Shown piece by piece: positions 1 through 8,134 of a stretch of DNA of 64,000 nt; within the stretch, counting starts at the first letter, position 1; each line of letters opens with the position of its first letter. The DNA is from Deltaproteobacteria bacterium (GTDB lineage: Bacteria > Desulfobacterota > Syntrophia > Syntrophales > Smithellaceae). The stretch spans positions 1-64,000 of the forward strand of contig JAAYDW010000086.1 in NCBI GenBank assembly GCA_012729055.1, in the 5' to 3' direction. Both the position numbers and the translations under genes were made by a program. The notes under the pieces were generated by a model. It saw nothing but the letters and a program-made list of their open reading frames with translations, had not been told where the DNA came from and did no database searches.

Positions 1-252
1 AGGACAAGAGGCTGTCCCCCTTGGAAAGGGTTCGGGGGAGGTTGGTACAGACCGTTAGGATTCGGAGAAGCAAAAGCAGCTCATGGCTCGTAGCTCAGAG
101 CTCATAGCTCATGGTAATGACAATGTAGGGCGGACCGTGAGGTCCGCTGGTGGCGGGGCTGAAGCCCCGCCCTACGTTGTTGAGGTGAGGTCGGGACACC
201 TCCGCCGGCGGAGGACAAGAGGCTGTCCCCCTTGGAAAGGGTTCGCGGGAGG
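1..252. repeat. Gene-free spacer with direct repeat and palindromes
   Basis: No credible gene is seen here. A 43-bp unit at 1-43 recurs at 212-254 with one mismatch; the second copy runs into the stop codon of the neighbouring methyltransferase gene. Between the copies lie a composite palindrome (125-175) and a 16-bp perfect palindrome at 199-214 (CCTCCGCCGGCGGAGG). Short reiterations of a GCTCGTAGCTC-like word at about 84-115 also appear near 1470-1490. This looks like a non-coding, non-autonomous repeat cluster (REP/MITE-like); that label is inference, as no transposase is in the window. Confidence 0.7.
125..175. repeat. Composite palindrome with two inner hairpins (REP/MITE-like)
   Basis: Outer inverted repeat GTAGGGCGG (125-133) pairs with CCGCCCTAC (167-175). 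Two alternative inner hairpins are present: GCGGACC/GGTCCGC (130-136 with 141-147) and GGCGGGGCT/AGCCCCGCC (152-160 with 163-171). The sequence could fold as a cruciform. A degenerate relative (GCAGGGCGGGGCTTTAG) starts near 1495 on the far side of the methyltransferase gene. Confidence 0.7.
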
Positions 253-1305
253 TTATCTGCTCCAGTGGCAGCCGAAGAACTCGCAGCCGTCCGACGTGAG
301 GACCGTGGTTTCTCCCCGGAAGTGGTGGCCTTCGAGGTTTTCCGCGAACACCCGCGCCCACTGGCCCCGCAGCATGTGGTAGTCGTTGCGTTCGCCGCGG
401 GGCTGCGTGAGAAAGGATATCACTTCCGCCATGACGAAGTTGTCTACGCAGCTTTGCGTGACGACAACGGGGGCATCGTGGGCGAAGATGGAGTCGATCA
501 GCGGACCGTACGACTGGTAAACCGAGACGGCCAGTTCCGGCGAGCCGTGCTGCGGCGTGTCGTTGTCGCCGTCCATCTCCATGAGGAGAAAATGGCCGAC
601 CTTGGGCGCCATTGTGCGCAGATGGGTCGCTTTATCGTCCCACGGCATGTGGTGATAGGCGAGCGACAGAAGCGCGATGTCGATGCCTTCGGGAAGCCCG
701 GCCGCATGCTCCTGAATCCGGCCGTGGCGCTTGTCGATGGCGAGACCGGGAAACGCATGGTTGAGCTTGTCCTCTGCGACGTCGAGCATGGCCGCCGAGG
801 AATCCACCAGAATCGCGCGGCCGATCTTTTCCGCGCGGCCGGCCGCGATCAGGCGGTTGAGGAGCAGCACCAGGAGGCTGCCGTCGCCGCAGCCCACGTC
901 GAGAACCGTCATTGGCCGGTCCAGAACGGGCAGGGAGGCGGAGGCGAAGCGCAGAAACTTCTCCCGCATGCCGACGATGGTCGGGACGGTCGTGAAGTGT
1001 TCGTAGTCGCGCGGGTCGGCGAAGATTTTTTCCGGCATGTAAAACCGGCCGTCGTGCCGGTCCAGGTAAGAGGCCATGATGGCGTTGAAGATGCCGTCTT
1101 CCTCCAGCGCTCCCTCCTTAAACCAGTCGCCCGCCTTTTCCTGATCGCCGCGGCCGGCGAAAAGCCCGCCCATGTAAAAATGGAAATGCGCGCGCAGGGC
1201 GGAGCGGATGTCGGACAGAGAGGAGCGGGGAGTCACTTTTCCGTCAAAGGCCTCGCCCGCTAACTTTTTCCAGAGAACCTGTTCATCGGCTGCCAGATTG
1301 TACAT
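253..1305 (-). CDS. Class I SAM-dependent methyltransferase
   Basis: A 350-residue protein with a Rossmann-type methyltransferase core. Motif I (VLDVGCGDGSLL) lies at residues 134-145, followed by an acidic motif II region (ILVDSS, about 165-170) and a YHHM motif near 217-220. The first ~125 residues are a helical N-terminal extension that may recognise the substrate. The ATG at 1305 is chosen because AAGGTG sits just upstream; in the same frame the reading continues upstream through low-complexity repeat DNA that is unlikely to be translated. The substrate cannot be read from sequence. The gene is monocistronic, flanked on both sides by repeat-rich spacers. Confidence 0.85.
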   Translation of the reverse strand: MYNLAADEQVLWKKLAGEAFDGKVTPRSSLSDIRSALRAHFHFYMGGLFAGRGDQEKAGDWFKEGALEEDGIFNAIMASYLDRHDGRFYMPEKIFADPRDYEHFTTVPTIVGMREKFLRFASASLPVLDRPMTVLDVGCGDGSLLVLLLNRLIAAGRAEKIGRAILVDSSAAMLDVAEDKLNHAFPGLAIDKRHGRIQEHAAGLPEGIDIALLSLAYHHMPWDDKATHLRTMAPKVGHFLLMEMDGDNDTPQHGSPELAVSVYQSYGPLIDSIFAHDAPVVVTQSCVDNFVMAEVISFLTQPRGERNDYHMLRGQWARVFAENLEGHHFRGETTVLTSDGCEFFGCHWSR

Positions 1306-1561
1306 AGTCACCTTGGATGTAACAGAATTTTTGCGAAGTATAGGGAAGCCCGCCCGGACTGTCAAGGCGATCTTGGCGAAATTAGTGGATGGTGCGATGG
1401 TGGATAGTGCGATGGTGGATGGTGAATGGTGAATGGTGGATGGTGGATAGTGGATGGTGGATGGTGGATGGCTCGTAGCTCGTAGCTGATAGATGCAGGG
1501 CGGGGCTTTAGACCCGCTGTTCGGCGGGCCGGGAGGTACGCATTCCGGGAAAGAGGGCTTT
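1306..1561. repeat. Spacer with 7-bp tandem repeat
   Basis: The spacer holds about 12 consecutive copies of a TGGTGGA heptamer (1383-1468), with unit variants TAGTGGA and TGGTGAA and two 8-bp units containing an extra C. It is followed by GCTCGTAGCTCGTAGCTG and a GC-rich word related to the palindrome at 125-175. Reading frames pass through the tract but yield only low-complexity His/Pro/Ser/Thr peptides, so I treat it as non-coding. Confidence 0.8.
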
Positions 1562-2794
1562 TTATGATTCCGGGGCAGTGCAGAATTTCTCGATTTCGAC
1601 CGCGACTTTTTTGGCGAAGGCGACGGCCTCGACGACCGTTTTCGGCCCGGTGACGATGTCGCCCGCGGCAAAGACGCCCCGCGAGGAGGTGTGCCCGTTT
1701 TCGTCCGCTTCGACCAGGCCGCGCTGCGTTTTGGAAACGTTGCTTTCGGTGATGACTGCGCCCTGCGGTCCCTGGCCGATGGCGACGATGATTGAATCGG
1801 CGGGAATTTCCGTCACGCGGGAGAAATCCTCCTCGTAAAACGTTTCCGTTTCCGTCCGGACGATATTGACCGCGACGCATTTGACGCGGTCTTCCTCAAG
1901 CTTGATCGTTTGCAGCAGGTGCGCAAACCGGACGCCTTCCGCAGCCGCTTCGGCGATTTCCCGTCTGTTGCCCGTCATGTCTTCCTCAGACAGGCTGTTG
2001 ACGACCGTGACCGAACCGCCCGATTCGATCCGGCGGATGGCGATTCTGGCCGCGTCCAGCGCGACGTTGCCCGCGCCCACCACCGCGATGTTCCGGCCGA
2101 GCCGGTAGGCGTCGGGGCTTTTGAGGTAGTCGATGGCGTAGTAGACGTTGCCCAGCGTCTCGCCCAGAAGGCCCAGCTTGTTGGGCTTGGCCGTGCCCAC
2201 CGCGATGAAGACGGCCCGGTAGCCGTCGATGAACATGTCGTCGAGGGTGATGGAGGAGCCGATGAAGGTGTTGGGCTTGATCCGGACGCCCAGCTTGTGC
2301 AGGAGAGGTTCGTAGCGGTCCACCAGGTTTTTGGGCAGACGGAATTCCGGAATGCCGTAGCGCAAAACGCCGCCGATTTTATCCCGGGCTTCCATCAGCG
2401 TGACCCGGAATCCCTTAAGCGCGAGGAGGATGCTCATGGTGATGCCCGCGGGGCCGGCTCCGACCACCGCGACGCGGATGTCCTTTTTTTCGATCGCGGG
2501 CGGTTCGTACTCCTCCAGAAATTTCCCCGAGAGGTACTGTTCGATTTTGAAAAATTCAATCGGCTCGGACTTCTTGCCTAAAACGCAGTGGCCCCAGCAG
2601 TTGCGTTCGTGCGGGCAGACGATGGAGCAGACGGCGGAAAGCGGATTGTTGGCAAAGAGTATTTCCGCGGCCTCGCGCTCCTTTTCCTCCTCGAAAAGGC
2701 GCATGACGTCGGGAACGGGCGTGGAAACGGGGCAGTGCTTGCGGCACTGGGGAACCTTGCACTTCAGACAACGGGAAGAAATTTCATGCAGCAT
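1562..2794 (-). CDS. Orphan GltD-like FAD/NAD(P)-binding Fe-S oxidoreductase
   Basis: Related to the glutamate synthase small subunit, NfnB and the beta chains of other NAD(P)H:acceptor oxidoreductases. The N-terminus carries two cysteine clusters typical of the Fer4_20 domain (CLKCKVPQCRKHC, then CSIVCPHERNCWGHC). The FAD dinucleotide fold VAVVGAGPAGI and the NAD(P) fold IAVVGAGNVALDA follow, and FAAGDIVTGP near the C-terminus is the usual second FAD contact. I prefer the ATG at 2794 because AGGA lies 8 nt upstream; an in-frame ATG at 2803 has no well-placed ribosome-binding site. No glutamate synthase large subunit or partner dehydrogenase is adjacent, so the electron acceptor is unknown. 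Confidence 0.85.
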   Translation of the reverse strand: MLHEISSRCLKCKVPQCRKHCPVSTPVPDVMRLFEEEKEREAAEILFANNPLSAVCSIVCPHERNCWGHCVLGKKSEPIEFFKIEQYLSGKFLEEYEPPAIEKKDIRVAVVGAGPAGITMSILLALKGFRVTLMEARDKIGGVLRYGIPEFRLPKNLVDRYEPLLHKLGVRIKPNTFIGSSITLDDMFIDGYRAVFIAVGTAKPNKLGLLGETLGNVYYAIDYLKSPDAYRLGRNIAVVGAGNVALDAARIAIRRIESGGSVTVVNSLSEEDMTGNRREIAEAAAEGVRFAHLLQTIKLEEDRVKCVAVNIVRTETETFYEEDFSRVTEIPADSIIVAIGQGPQGAVITESNVSKTQRGLVEADENGHTSSRGVFAAGDIVTGPKTVVEAVAFAKKVAVEIEKFCTAPES

Positions 2795-2904
2795 GGACGG
2801 CATCCTGAAAGATTTAGTCGGATCTTCTTAATCCAAAGCCGCCGCGCTTTCAAGCCCCAATTCACGGCAGCGTCGAAAGCCGCCGCCGGACGCCGGAAGA
2901 ATAT

Positions 2905-5013
2905 TTATTTGCGGACATAGGGGAAAAAGAGCCTGTCTTCCGAAAGCATATGCCCGATGACCACGTCATTGACAATGCAGGAAAGAAATTCGGCCGTTGT
3001 GGCTGCGCCGTTTTGATGCTTTTCCTTCAGCATTATTGCATTCTCCAGCAGCCGGGCATGCAACGCTGCGTGGTCCGGCGCGCCCGGGTAGCCGGCTTCG
3101 GCCAGAACTTTTTCCTCGTCCGCGAAATGCCGCGCCAGATTTTCGAACAGGTTGTCGAGCGCCTCCGTGACTTTGGCCGGCTCGACCGGGGGTTCGAGCG
3201 CCGCGGTCAGCAAGCTGTTTGCCAGATCGACCAGCTTCTTGTGCTGCTCGTCGATCTGCGGGTGTCTGCTTTCCCATGCGGGCAGCCATTCAAGATGCGC
3301 GGGCGAGACAGACGGCAGGCTGTCCGCGGCGCGGACCACCCGGTTGCGGCCGGATTGCTTGGCGTCGTAAAGCGCTTTGTCGGTTCTCGCATACCAGGCG
3401 ATGAAAGGTTCCTTTGCTTTCCTTTCGGAGACGCCGAAACTGGCCGTGACGATGCCGGCCCCGGGATGTTCGAATTGGCTGAACGCTTCACGGATCTTTT
3501 CCGCCGCCGCGACCGCGCCGTCGGCCGGTGTATGCGGCATCAGCAGCAGGAACTCTTCTCCGCCGAAACGGAACAGCAGGTCGGAGCCGCGCACCAGGCG
3601 CTGTGCCAGGCGGGCGGATTGCACAAGCACCGCGTCGCCGGCAGAATGCCCCCAGGTGTCGTTGACGCGTTTGAAATAATCCAGGTCGTAGCTCACCAGT
3701 GAAATCGTTTCATCGTAGCGGTCGGCGCGCGCCAGAATGCCGTCAATGTTCTGATCGAAGTACCGTCGGTTGTATATTCCCGTCAGTTCGTCCGTCACGG
3801 CCCTGAGTTCGGTGAGCTCCCGCAGATGCCTTTCTTCGGCCATGGTGCTTTCCAGCAGTTTTACGCCTGCGGCCAGCTGGCCGATTTCATCGGGATGCCG
3901 CATTTCCCGCTCCAGATCCGGCGCGGCTTTTCCGCCGCGAATGTTCTGGAGAGACCGGATAATGCGGTTCAGCGGAAGGAAAAGTCGTTTTCGGAAGTAC
4001 ACGATGGTGAAAACAACCAGCGACACACCGGCCAGAAACTGAAACAGCGCGAAGGCAAGTTGCCGGGCGGCTTTTCTTCGGTAATCCTTCATTTCAGCCG
4101 TGACCGTTTTTCTGTATTCTTCCATCAGCAAAAAAACGGAATCAAACGCCGGGACCGACAGGTCCTTCAACTGTTTGATCGTGTCCGGTTGCGTTTTTGT
4201 CTTCCGCGCCGGCTGAATGGATTCTTCCAGCGCCGGCCGATACTTTCCGTAGTAAGCGTCGCTGACGACGGATTTCTGGCGATCCAGCGCCTCTTCATGC
4301 AGCACCTGCGTCTCCGTTTCCATCTTCTTCCAGACATAATCGGCCTGCGACAGGTTGGCAAGAAAGCGCTTGTACTCGTCGTCGGAAAGCGGAGTGTTTC
4401 GCGAAAGGGCGGCTGTGGCGATGCTGCCGCTTTGGCCGATCCGGTCCCGGAATTCCAGCGTGTAGACGATCAGGCGATGATGGGCGGAAAAATGTCCCGG
4501 GACGTCCTGCCTTTTCCCGACGATTTCCAGCGCCGTGATGATTTTCCGGATGAAGGCGGAGGTCTGCGCAAACCAGATTTCCCGCAGTTCGGATCGGGTT
4601 GGTCCGCTGTCCGCGCGAAGGACGTTGTCGATTTTTTTTCGCAACGCCAGGTGGCCGGCGTAGGCCCGGCGCAGGTCTTCGGCCAGCGCGGGATCGTTTT
4701 GATCGATCCACGCAATCCCTTTGCCGATATTTGCATCCACCAGGCGGCGGCGCTCATCGATAAAGGACCGGTCCTGGACGGAAACGGGTTTGGCGGAGGA
4801 TAACACGACATTGGTCCGGCCGCGTTCAAACGGCAGGTCCTTGAGGGCGTTGAAAAGAAATCCGGCCTGCCTGGCGTCGTTCATGATTCTCCGGGCCTGC
4901 CGGTCTTCCTGCCACGCGCCGACAAGCAGATACAGGGAAAGAATAATCAGGACGAAGCCGGTGGCCAGGAGAAAACCGCTGAGTTTTGTCTGGAGCGTCC
5001 GGAAATATTTCAT
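2905..5013 (-). CDS. Membrane diguanylate cyclase with C-terminal hemerythrin domain
   Basis: A 702-residue signalling protein. TM helix 1 is at about residues 11-31, followed by a ~285-residue helical periplasmic sensor, TM helix 2 at about 317-340, and a HAMP-like linker. The GGDEF domain (about 400-562) has an intact active motif GGEEF at 484-488 and an RxxD inhibitory site (RGSD, 475-478) five residues before it, so it should make cyclic di-GMP with product inhibition. A hemerythrin-like domain follows (about 575-700) with the expected iron ligands: H584, H591, H629/E633, H648/H652, H688 and D693. The family logic is O2 or redox control of c-di-GMP synthesis; that coupling is inference. 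GGAGG lies 8 nt before the ATG. Confidence 0.92.
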   Translation of the reverse strand: MKYFRTLQTKLSGFLLATGFVLIILSLYLLVGAWQEDRQARRIMNDARQAGFLFNALKDLPFERGRTNVVLSSAKPVSVQDRSFIDERRRLVDANIGKGIAWIDQNDPALAEDLRRAYAGHLALRKKIDNVLRADSGPTRSELREIWFAQTSAFIRKIITALEIVGKRQDVPGHFSAHHRLIVYTLEFRDRIGQSGSIATAALSRNTPLSDDEYKRFLANLSQADYVWKKMETETQVLHEEALDRQKSVVSDAYYGKYRPALEESIQPARKTKTQPDTIKQLKDLSVPAFDSVFLLMEEYRKTVTAEMKDYRRKAARQLAFALFQFLAGVSLVVFTIVYFRKRLFLPLNRIIRSLQNIRGGKAAPDLEREMRHPDEIGQLAAGVKLLESTMAEERHLRELTELRAVTDELTGIYNRRYFDQNIDGILARADRYDETISLVSYDLDYFKRVNDTWGHSAGDAVLVQSARLAQRLVRGSDLLFRFGGEEFLLLMPHTPADGAVAAAEKIREAFSQFEHPGAGIVTASFGVSERKAKEPFIAWYARTDKALYDAKQSGRNRVVRAADSLPSVSPAHLEWLPAWESRHPQIDEQHKKLVDLANSLLTAALEPPVEPAKVTEALDNLFENLARHFADEEKVLAEAGYPGAPDHAALHARLLENAIMLKEKHQNGAATTAEFLSCIVNDVVIGHMLSEDRLFFPYVRK

Positions 5014-5039
5014 TAGGTTCGCCTCCGCAGTGCCGCGGT

Positions 5040-6545
5040 CTAAACGATTGAAGTGACGCTTTTCTCCAGATCCTGAAAGGCGTTCATGCCGGCCTGGCGT
5101 TCCATGTCGCGGCGGTACCGCTCGGTCCAGCCTGTCTTTGCCAGACGGCGGTCAAAAATCCATTTCAGCACCGGCTGCACTCCGTGAGTCCAGAAGGGGA
5201 TCCACAGCCTTCCCCGCTGCCGCAGGAGGCGGGACGGATCCCACCAGCCGATGATCTGCTGACGATGCAGCCAGACCAGGTACTGCAACTGTTCCGCTTC
5301 GAGGTGGCGGGTTTTTACATTCGCCCACAGGCCGTTATACCGCGTGTAGTCATGGGGATTGGTCACCAGGCCCTGATCGAGCAGTTGCCGGCGCATGACG
5401 GTCGCCGGGTAGGGCGTCAGAATCTGGCAGTAGGGAATGTCCGCCTCCAGCGCTTGCAGAAAACGGTAGTTTTCGATGATGTCCGTCTCGTCATCGTCGG
5501 GAAATCCGAAAATCAGACCCCCAATGACAATGATGCCGTGCGCGTGGCATAGGTCAACCGCACGCCGCGAGGCGTCCACGATGTTTCCCTTGCCGGAGAG
5601 GGTCAGATTTTTTGCGGAGACGCTTTCCAGGCCCAGAAAGATCACTTTGATGCCGGCCTCGGCCATCAGCCGCACCATCTCTTCGTTTCGGGACAGGGAA
5701 ACGCAATCGGCCTGTACGGCGAAATGCAGTCCCTGGTAGCGGCGTCCGATGATCGCTTCGCACAACCGGGCGACGTGGCCGGGGTCCAGCACCAGGTTGT
5801 CATCAACAATGAAAATCAGGCGCGTTTTGCGTTTGTAATAAATGTCGTCGATATCGGCCAGAATCCGCTCCAGGGGAAAGGTCCGGAAACTGCGCCCGTA
5901 CATGTGGTTCATACTGCAAAAGGAGCAGGTTCTGGTGCACCCCCGCGACGTTTCCATGACCTCGACTTTCGAGGCGACAACATGATATCCCCTGGTGAGG
6001 CGGCGCCGGTCCCGGATGGGGATCCTGAGGGTCGAAAGGTCCAGCAGTCCGCCCCGGGGGTTGTGGATGAACCGGTCCTCGTCCCGGTAGGACAGGGAAG
6101 GAATGTCTTCCAGCCGGTCCCGGCCGGTGAGGGCGTTGACCAGCCGGCGGAACGCTTCTTCGCCTTCTCCGCGCACCATGAAATCGATCAGGGGCGCTTC
6201 GGGGGAAGCGGCGATTTCTTCATGCATCAGCGTGGCGTGATATCCGCCGATGACGATTTTGACGTCGGGCAGGAGCGCGCGGATAAAGCGGATCATCCGG
6301 ACGCAGGTTTCGTACTGCCACGCCATGGCGGACAGCCCCACCAGCGCCGGACGGATATCCGACAGGATCCGCTTGAGGTAGTGGGCCGGCTGCCGCCGTT
6401 TGCGGATCAGATCGGCCAAAAACACCTCATGGCCGTCATCGATATTGGCGCCCAGACTGGCGATGCCGCAGTTGGGCATATGAAAAGCGCTTTCGTGCAT
6501 GATCACCGGAACAGCATCCGGCATGGACAGCAAAAGAATCTTCAT
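5040..6545 (-). CDS. B12-binding-domain radical SAM protein
   Basis: A 501-residue protein with an N-terminal cobalamin-binding-type Rossmann domain (about 1-140; no DxHxxG motif is obvious) and a radical SAM core. The 4Fe-4S ligands are C203, C207 and C210 in a CX3CX2C motif (CTRTCSFC). The C-terminal ~120 residues are rich in Trp and Arg and may bind substrate or membrane. Relatives methylate or rearrange lipids, tetrapyrroles or secondary metabolites, and the substrate here is undetermined. It lies 26 nt upstream of the diguanylate cyclase gene's partner strand neighbour in the same orientation, so co-transcription with the cyclase is possible, but no functional link is evident. Confidence 0.85.
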   Translation of the reverse strand: MKILLLSMPDAVPVIMHESAFHMPNCGIASLGANIDDGHEVFLADLIRKRRQPAHYLKRILSDIRPALVGLSAMAWQYETCVRMIRFIRALLPDVKIVIGGYHATLMHEEIAASPEAPLIDFMVRGEGEEAFRRLVNALTGRDRLEDIPSLSYRDEDRFIHNPRGGLLDLSTLRIPIRDRRRLTRGYHVVASKVEVMETSRGCTRTCSFCSMNHMYGRSFRTFPLERILADIDDIYYKRKTRLIFIVDDNLVLDPGHVARLCEAIIGRRYQGLHFAVQADCVSLSRNEEMVRLMAEAGIKVIFLGLESVSAKNLTLSGKGNIVDASRRAVDLCHAHGIIVIGGLIFGFPDDDETDIIENYRFLQALEADIPYCQILTPYPATVMRRQLLDQGLVTNPHDYTRYNGLWANVKTRHLEAEQLQYLVWLHRQQIIGWWDPSRLLRQRGRLWIPFWTHGVQPVLKWIFDRRLAKTGWTERYRRDMERQAGMNAFQDLEKSVTSIV

Positions 6546-6775
6546 ATCGTCCTGATGATCTTCATTGTCGCAAGGGTTTCATCCATTGGGCTTGTGACGT
6601 CAAAACAGGGGGGCTTCCTGCGCCTGAAGGGAAATTACTATAGGAGAGTTGTCCGCGGCTGTCAACGCTTTTCGGGTTGCGCTTCTTTGAAAAAAAGGCG
6701 CAAAAGCCAAAACACGGATCCCTCCGCGATCGGTGAAAAAAAGACCGGGCCGGGGCGGCAGGCGGCGGAAAGCGC

Positions 6776-8134
6776 CTATGTCATGCCTTCCCGGGTTATC
6801 TTCCATTCTCCGTTTGTCTTGATCAGTTCCAGTTTTTTGCTGCCTTTGCTTTTTACAAGCTGAGAACTGTAGCTCTGCGTGAAGGTGGCGGCGGCTTTTC
6901 CGTTGTTGATGGAGATATGGAGATTGCTGACTCTGATCGTTATCCGGCCGCTGTGTTTTCGAAGACCGGTCTTGTGTTTAATCCATTCGTCGAGATTTTT
7001 ACCATGGGAACGGAACCGAGGCGCGTAGCAGCCGCGATAAACGGTCATATCTCCCGTCTGCCAGCTTTCCGACCATTTTTTTAGGAGACGCTGGATAGCC
7101 GCTTTCGACGCGGTGTCTCCCGCATCCGTCTGCGCCGGCAGCGGCCGGCTTTTGGTTTTGGACGCCAGGACAACGGGCGAATCGGCGTCGTCAAGGACAA
7201 CCCACCGGCCGCCGATCCTTTGCAGGATCAGTTTCTTGTAGGAGCCCTGAAAAGAGCCGTCCTTATTGACGCTGTCGATACAATCAAAAAGAATCACCGC
7301 GTGATTGTTTTGATAAAACATCGAAATATCCCTGGGGGCGACGATAAAATGCCGGTTGATGGTTTTTACGGAAGCGAGCGCGCCGGCAAGTTTTTTCCGC
7401 CTGCTGTTTTTAATTTCGTGGCCGTCCAGATACAGGGCGTCAATGGCTTGAATATCGCCGCCGGCATAGCCTTCCGCCCAGGCGGCCAGCGTTTTTTCCA
7501 ATTCCGCTTTGGCGGGATGGACCCGGTCCGAAGGCGTCCAGGTAATGGTCTCGTCGATAATCACGGGAGTTTTGTTGACAAAGACATAACGGGCGAGCGC
7601 GGCGGCGTCTTCATCGGCCAGAACGACGCAGCCGTTGGTTTGAAAAGGGAGCAGCGGTTTGGTCGTTCCATGAATCCAGATGTTTGTGCCGTTTCGCCCC
7701 GCCTTCTTGTCCGCGACGGTCGGATAATTGAGCGGCAGCGCAATCGATCCGTAGGTCTCCGGGGGGCCGGGATTGACGACGATGTTGGTGACGAAGAAAA
7801 TGCCGTTCGGCGTTTTGCCGTCGCCGGATACTTCCTTGCTGCCGTGATTTTTCCCCGTCGAACACGTCGCCTCAAAGACTTTTTTGAAAGAACGATCTTT
7901 TCGAAAAACGTAGAGTTTCTGCTTCTTCTTGTCCACTGCGATGACGAACCCGGACGCTACGGAAACAATCGAATCCGGCACGTTGTTAAAGCCGTAAAGG
8001 GGGCTTGCCGAAAAACCGCCAATCAGGAACAAAGCAATAAGGGCGATGAAAAGACGAGGTACGATGCGCTGTTTAAAAATCATTATCCAACAAACCCGGG
8101 TGATTGAATTTTGAATGAAACCTTCCGTTACCAT
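6776..8134 (-). CDS. L,D-transpeptidase (YkuD) with two NTF2-like domains
   Basis: Exported enzyme that should form 3-3 peptidoglycan crosslinks or attach proteins to peptidoglycan. A signal or anchor helix spans about residues 24-46. The YkuD domain (about 62-192) carries the catalytic pair H155 (IHGT) and C169 (TNGC). Two alpha/beta segments follow (about 207-317 and 340-450), each resembling SnoaL/NTF2-like domains seen at the C-terminus of Cds6-type L,D-transpeptidases. The ATG used overlaps the stop of the upstream CsgG-hemopexin gene (ATGGTAA), suggesting translational coupling; a second ATG at 8083 would give a more compact signal peptide. The coupling implies the two proteins act together at the envelope. 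Confidence 0.85.
   Translation of the reverse strand: MVTEGFIQNSITRVCWIMIFKQRIVPRLFIALIALFLIGGFSASPLYGFNNVPDSIVSVASGFVIAVDKKKQKLYVFRKDRSFKKVFEATCSTGKNHGSKEVSGDGKTPNGIFFVTNIVVNPGPPETYGSIALPLNYPTVADKKAGRNGTNIWIHGTTKPLLPFQTNGCVVLADEDAAALARYVFVNKTPVIIDETITWTPSDRVHPAKAELEKTLAAWAEGYAGGDIQAIDALYLDGHEIKNSRRKKLAGALASVKTINRHFIVAPRDISMFYQNNHAVILFDCIDSVNKDGSFQGSYKKLILQRIGGRWVVLDDADSPVVLASKTKSRPLPAQTDAGDTASKAAIQRLLKKWSESWQTGDMTVYRGCYAPRFRSHGKNLDEWIKHKTGLRKHSGRITIRVSNLHISINNGKAAATFTQSYSSQLVKSKGSKKLELIKTNGEWKITREGMT

Noticed and set aside
232..1263. 343-residue plus-strand reading frame
   Set aside because: Antisense shadow of the methyltransferase; no ribosome-binding site and no recognisable domain.
1383..1468. 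Possible CRISPR array
   Set aside because: Units are 7 bp and contiguous with no spacers; no cas gene is present.
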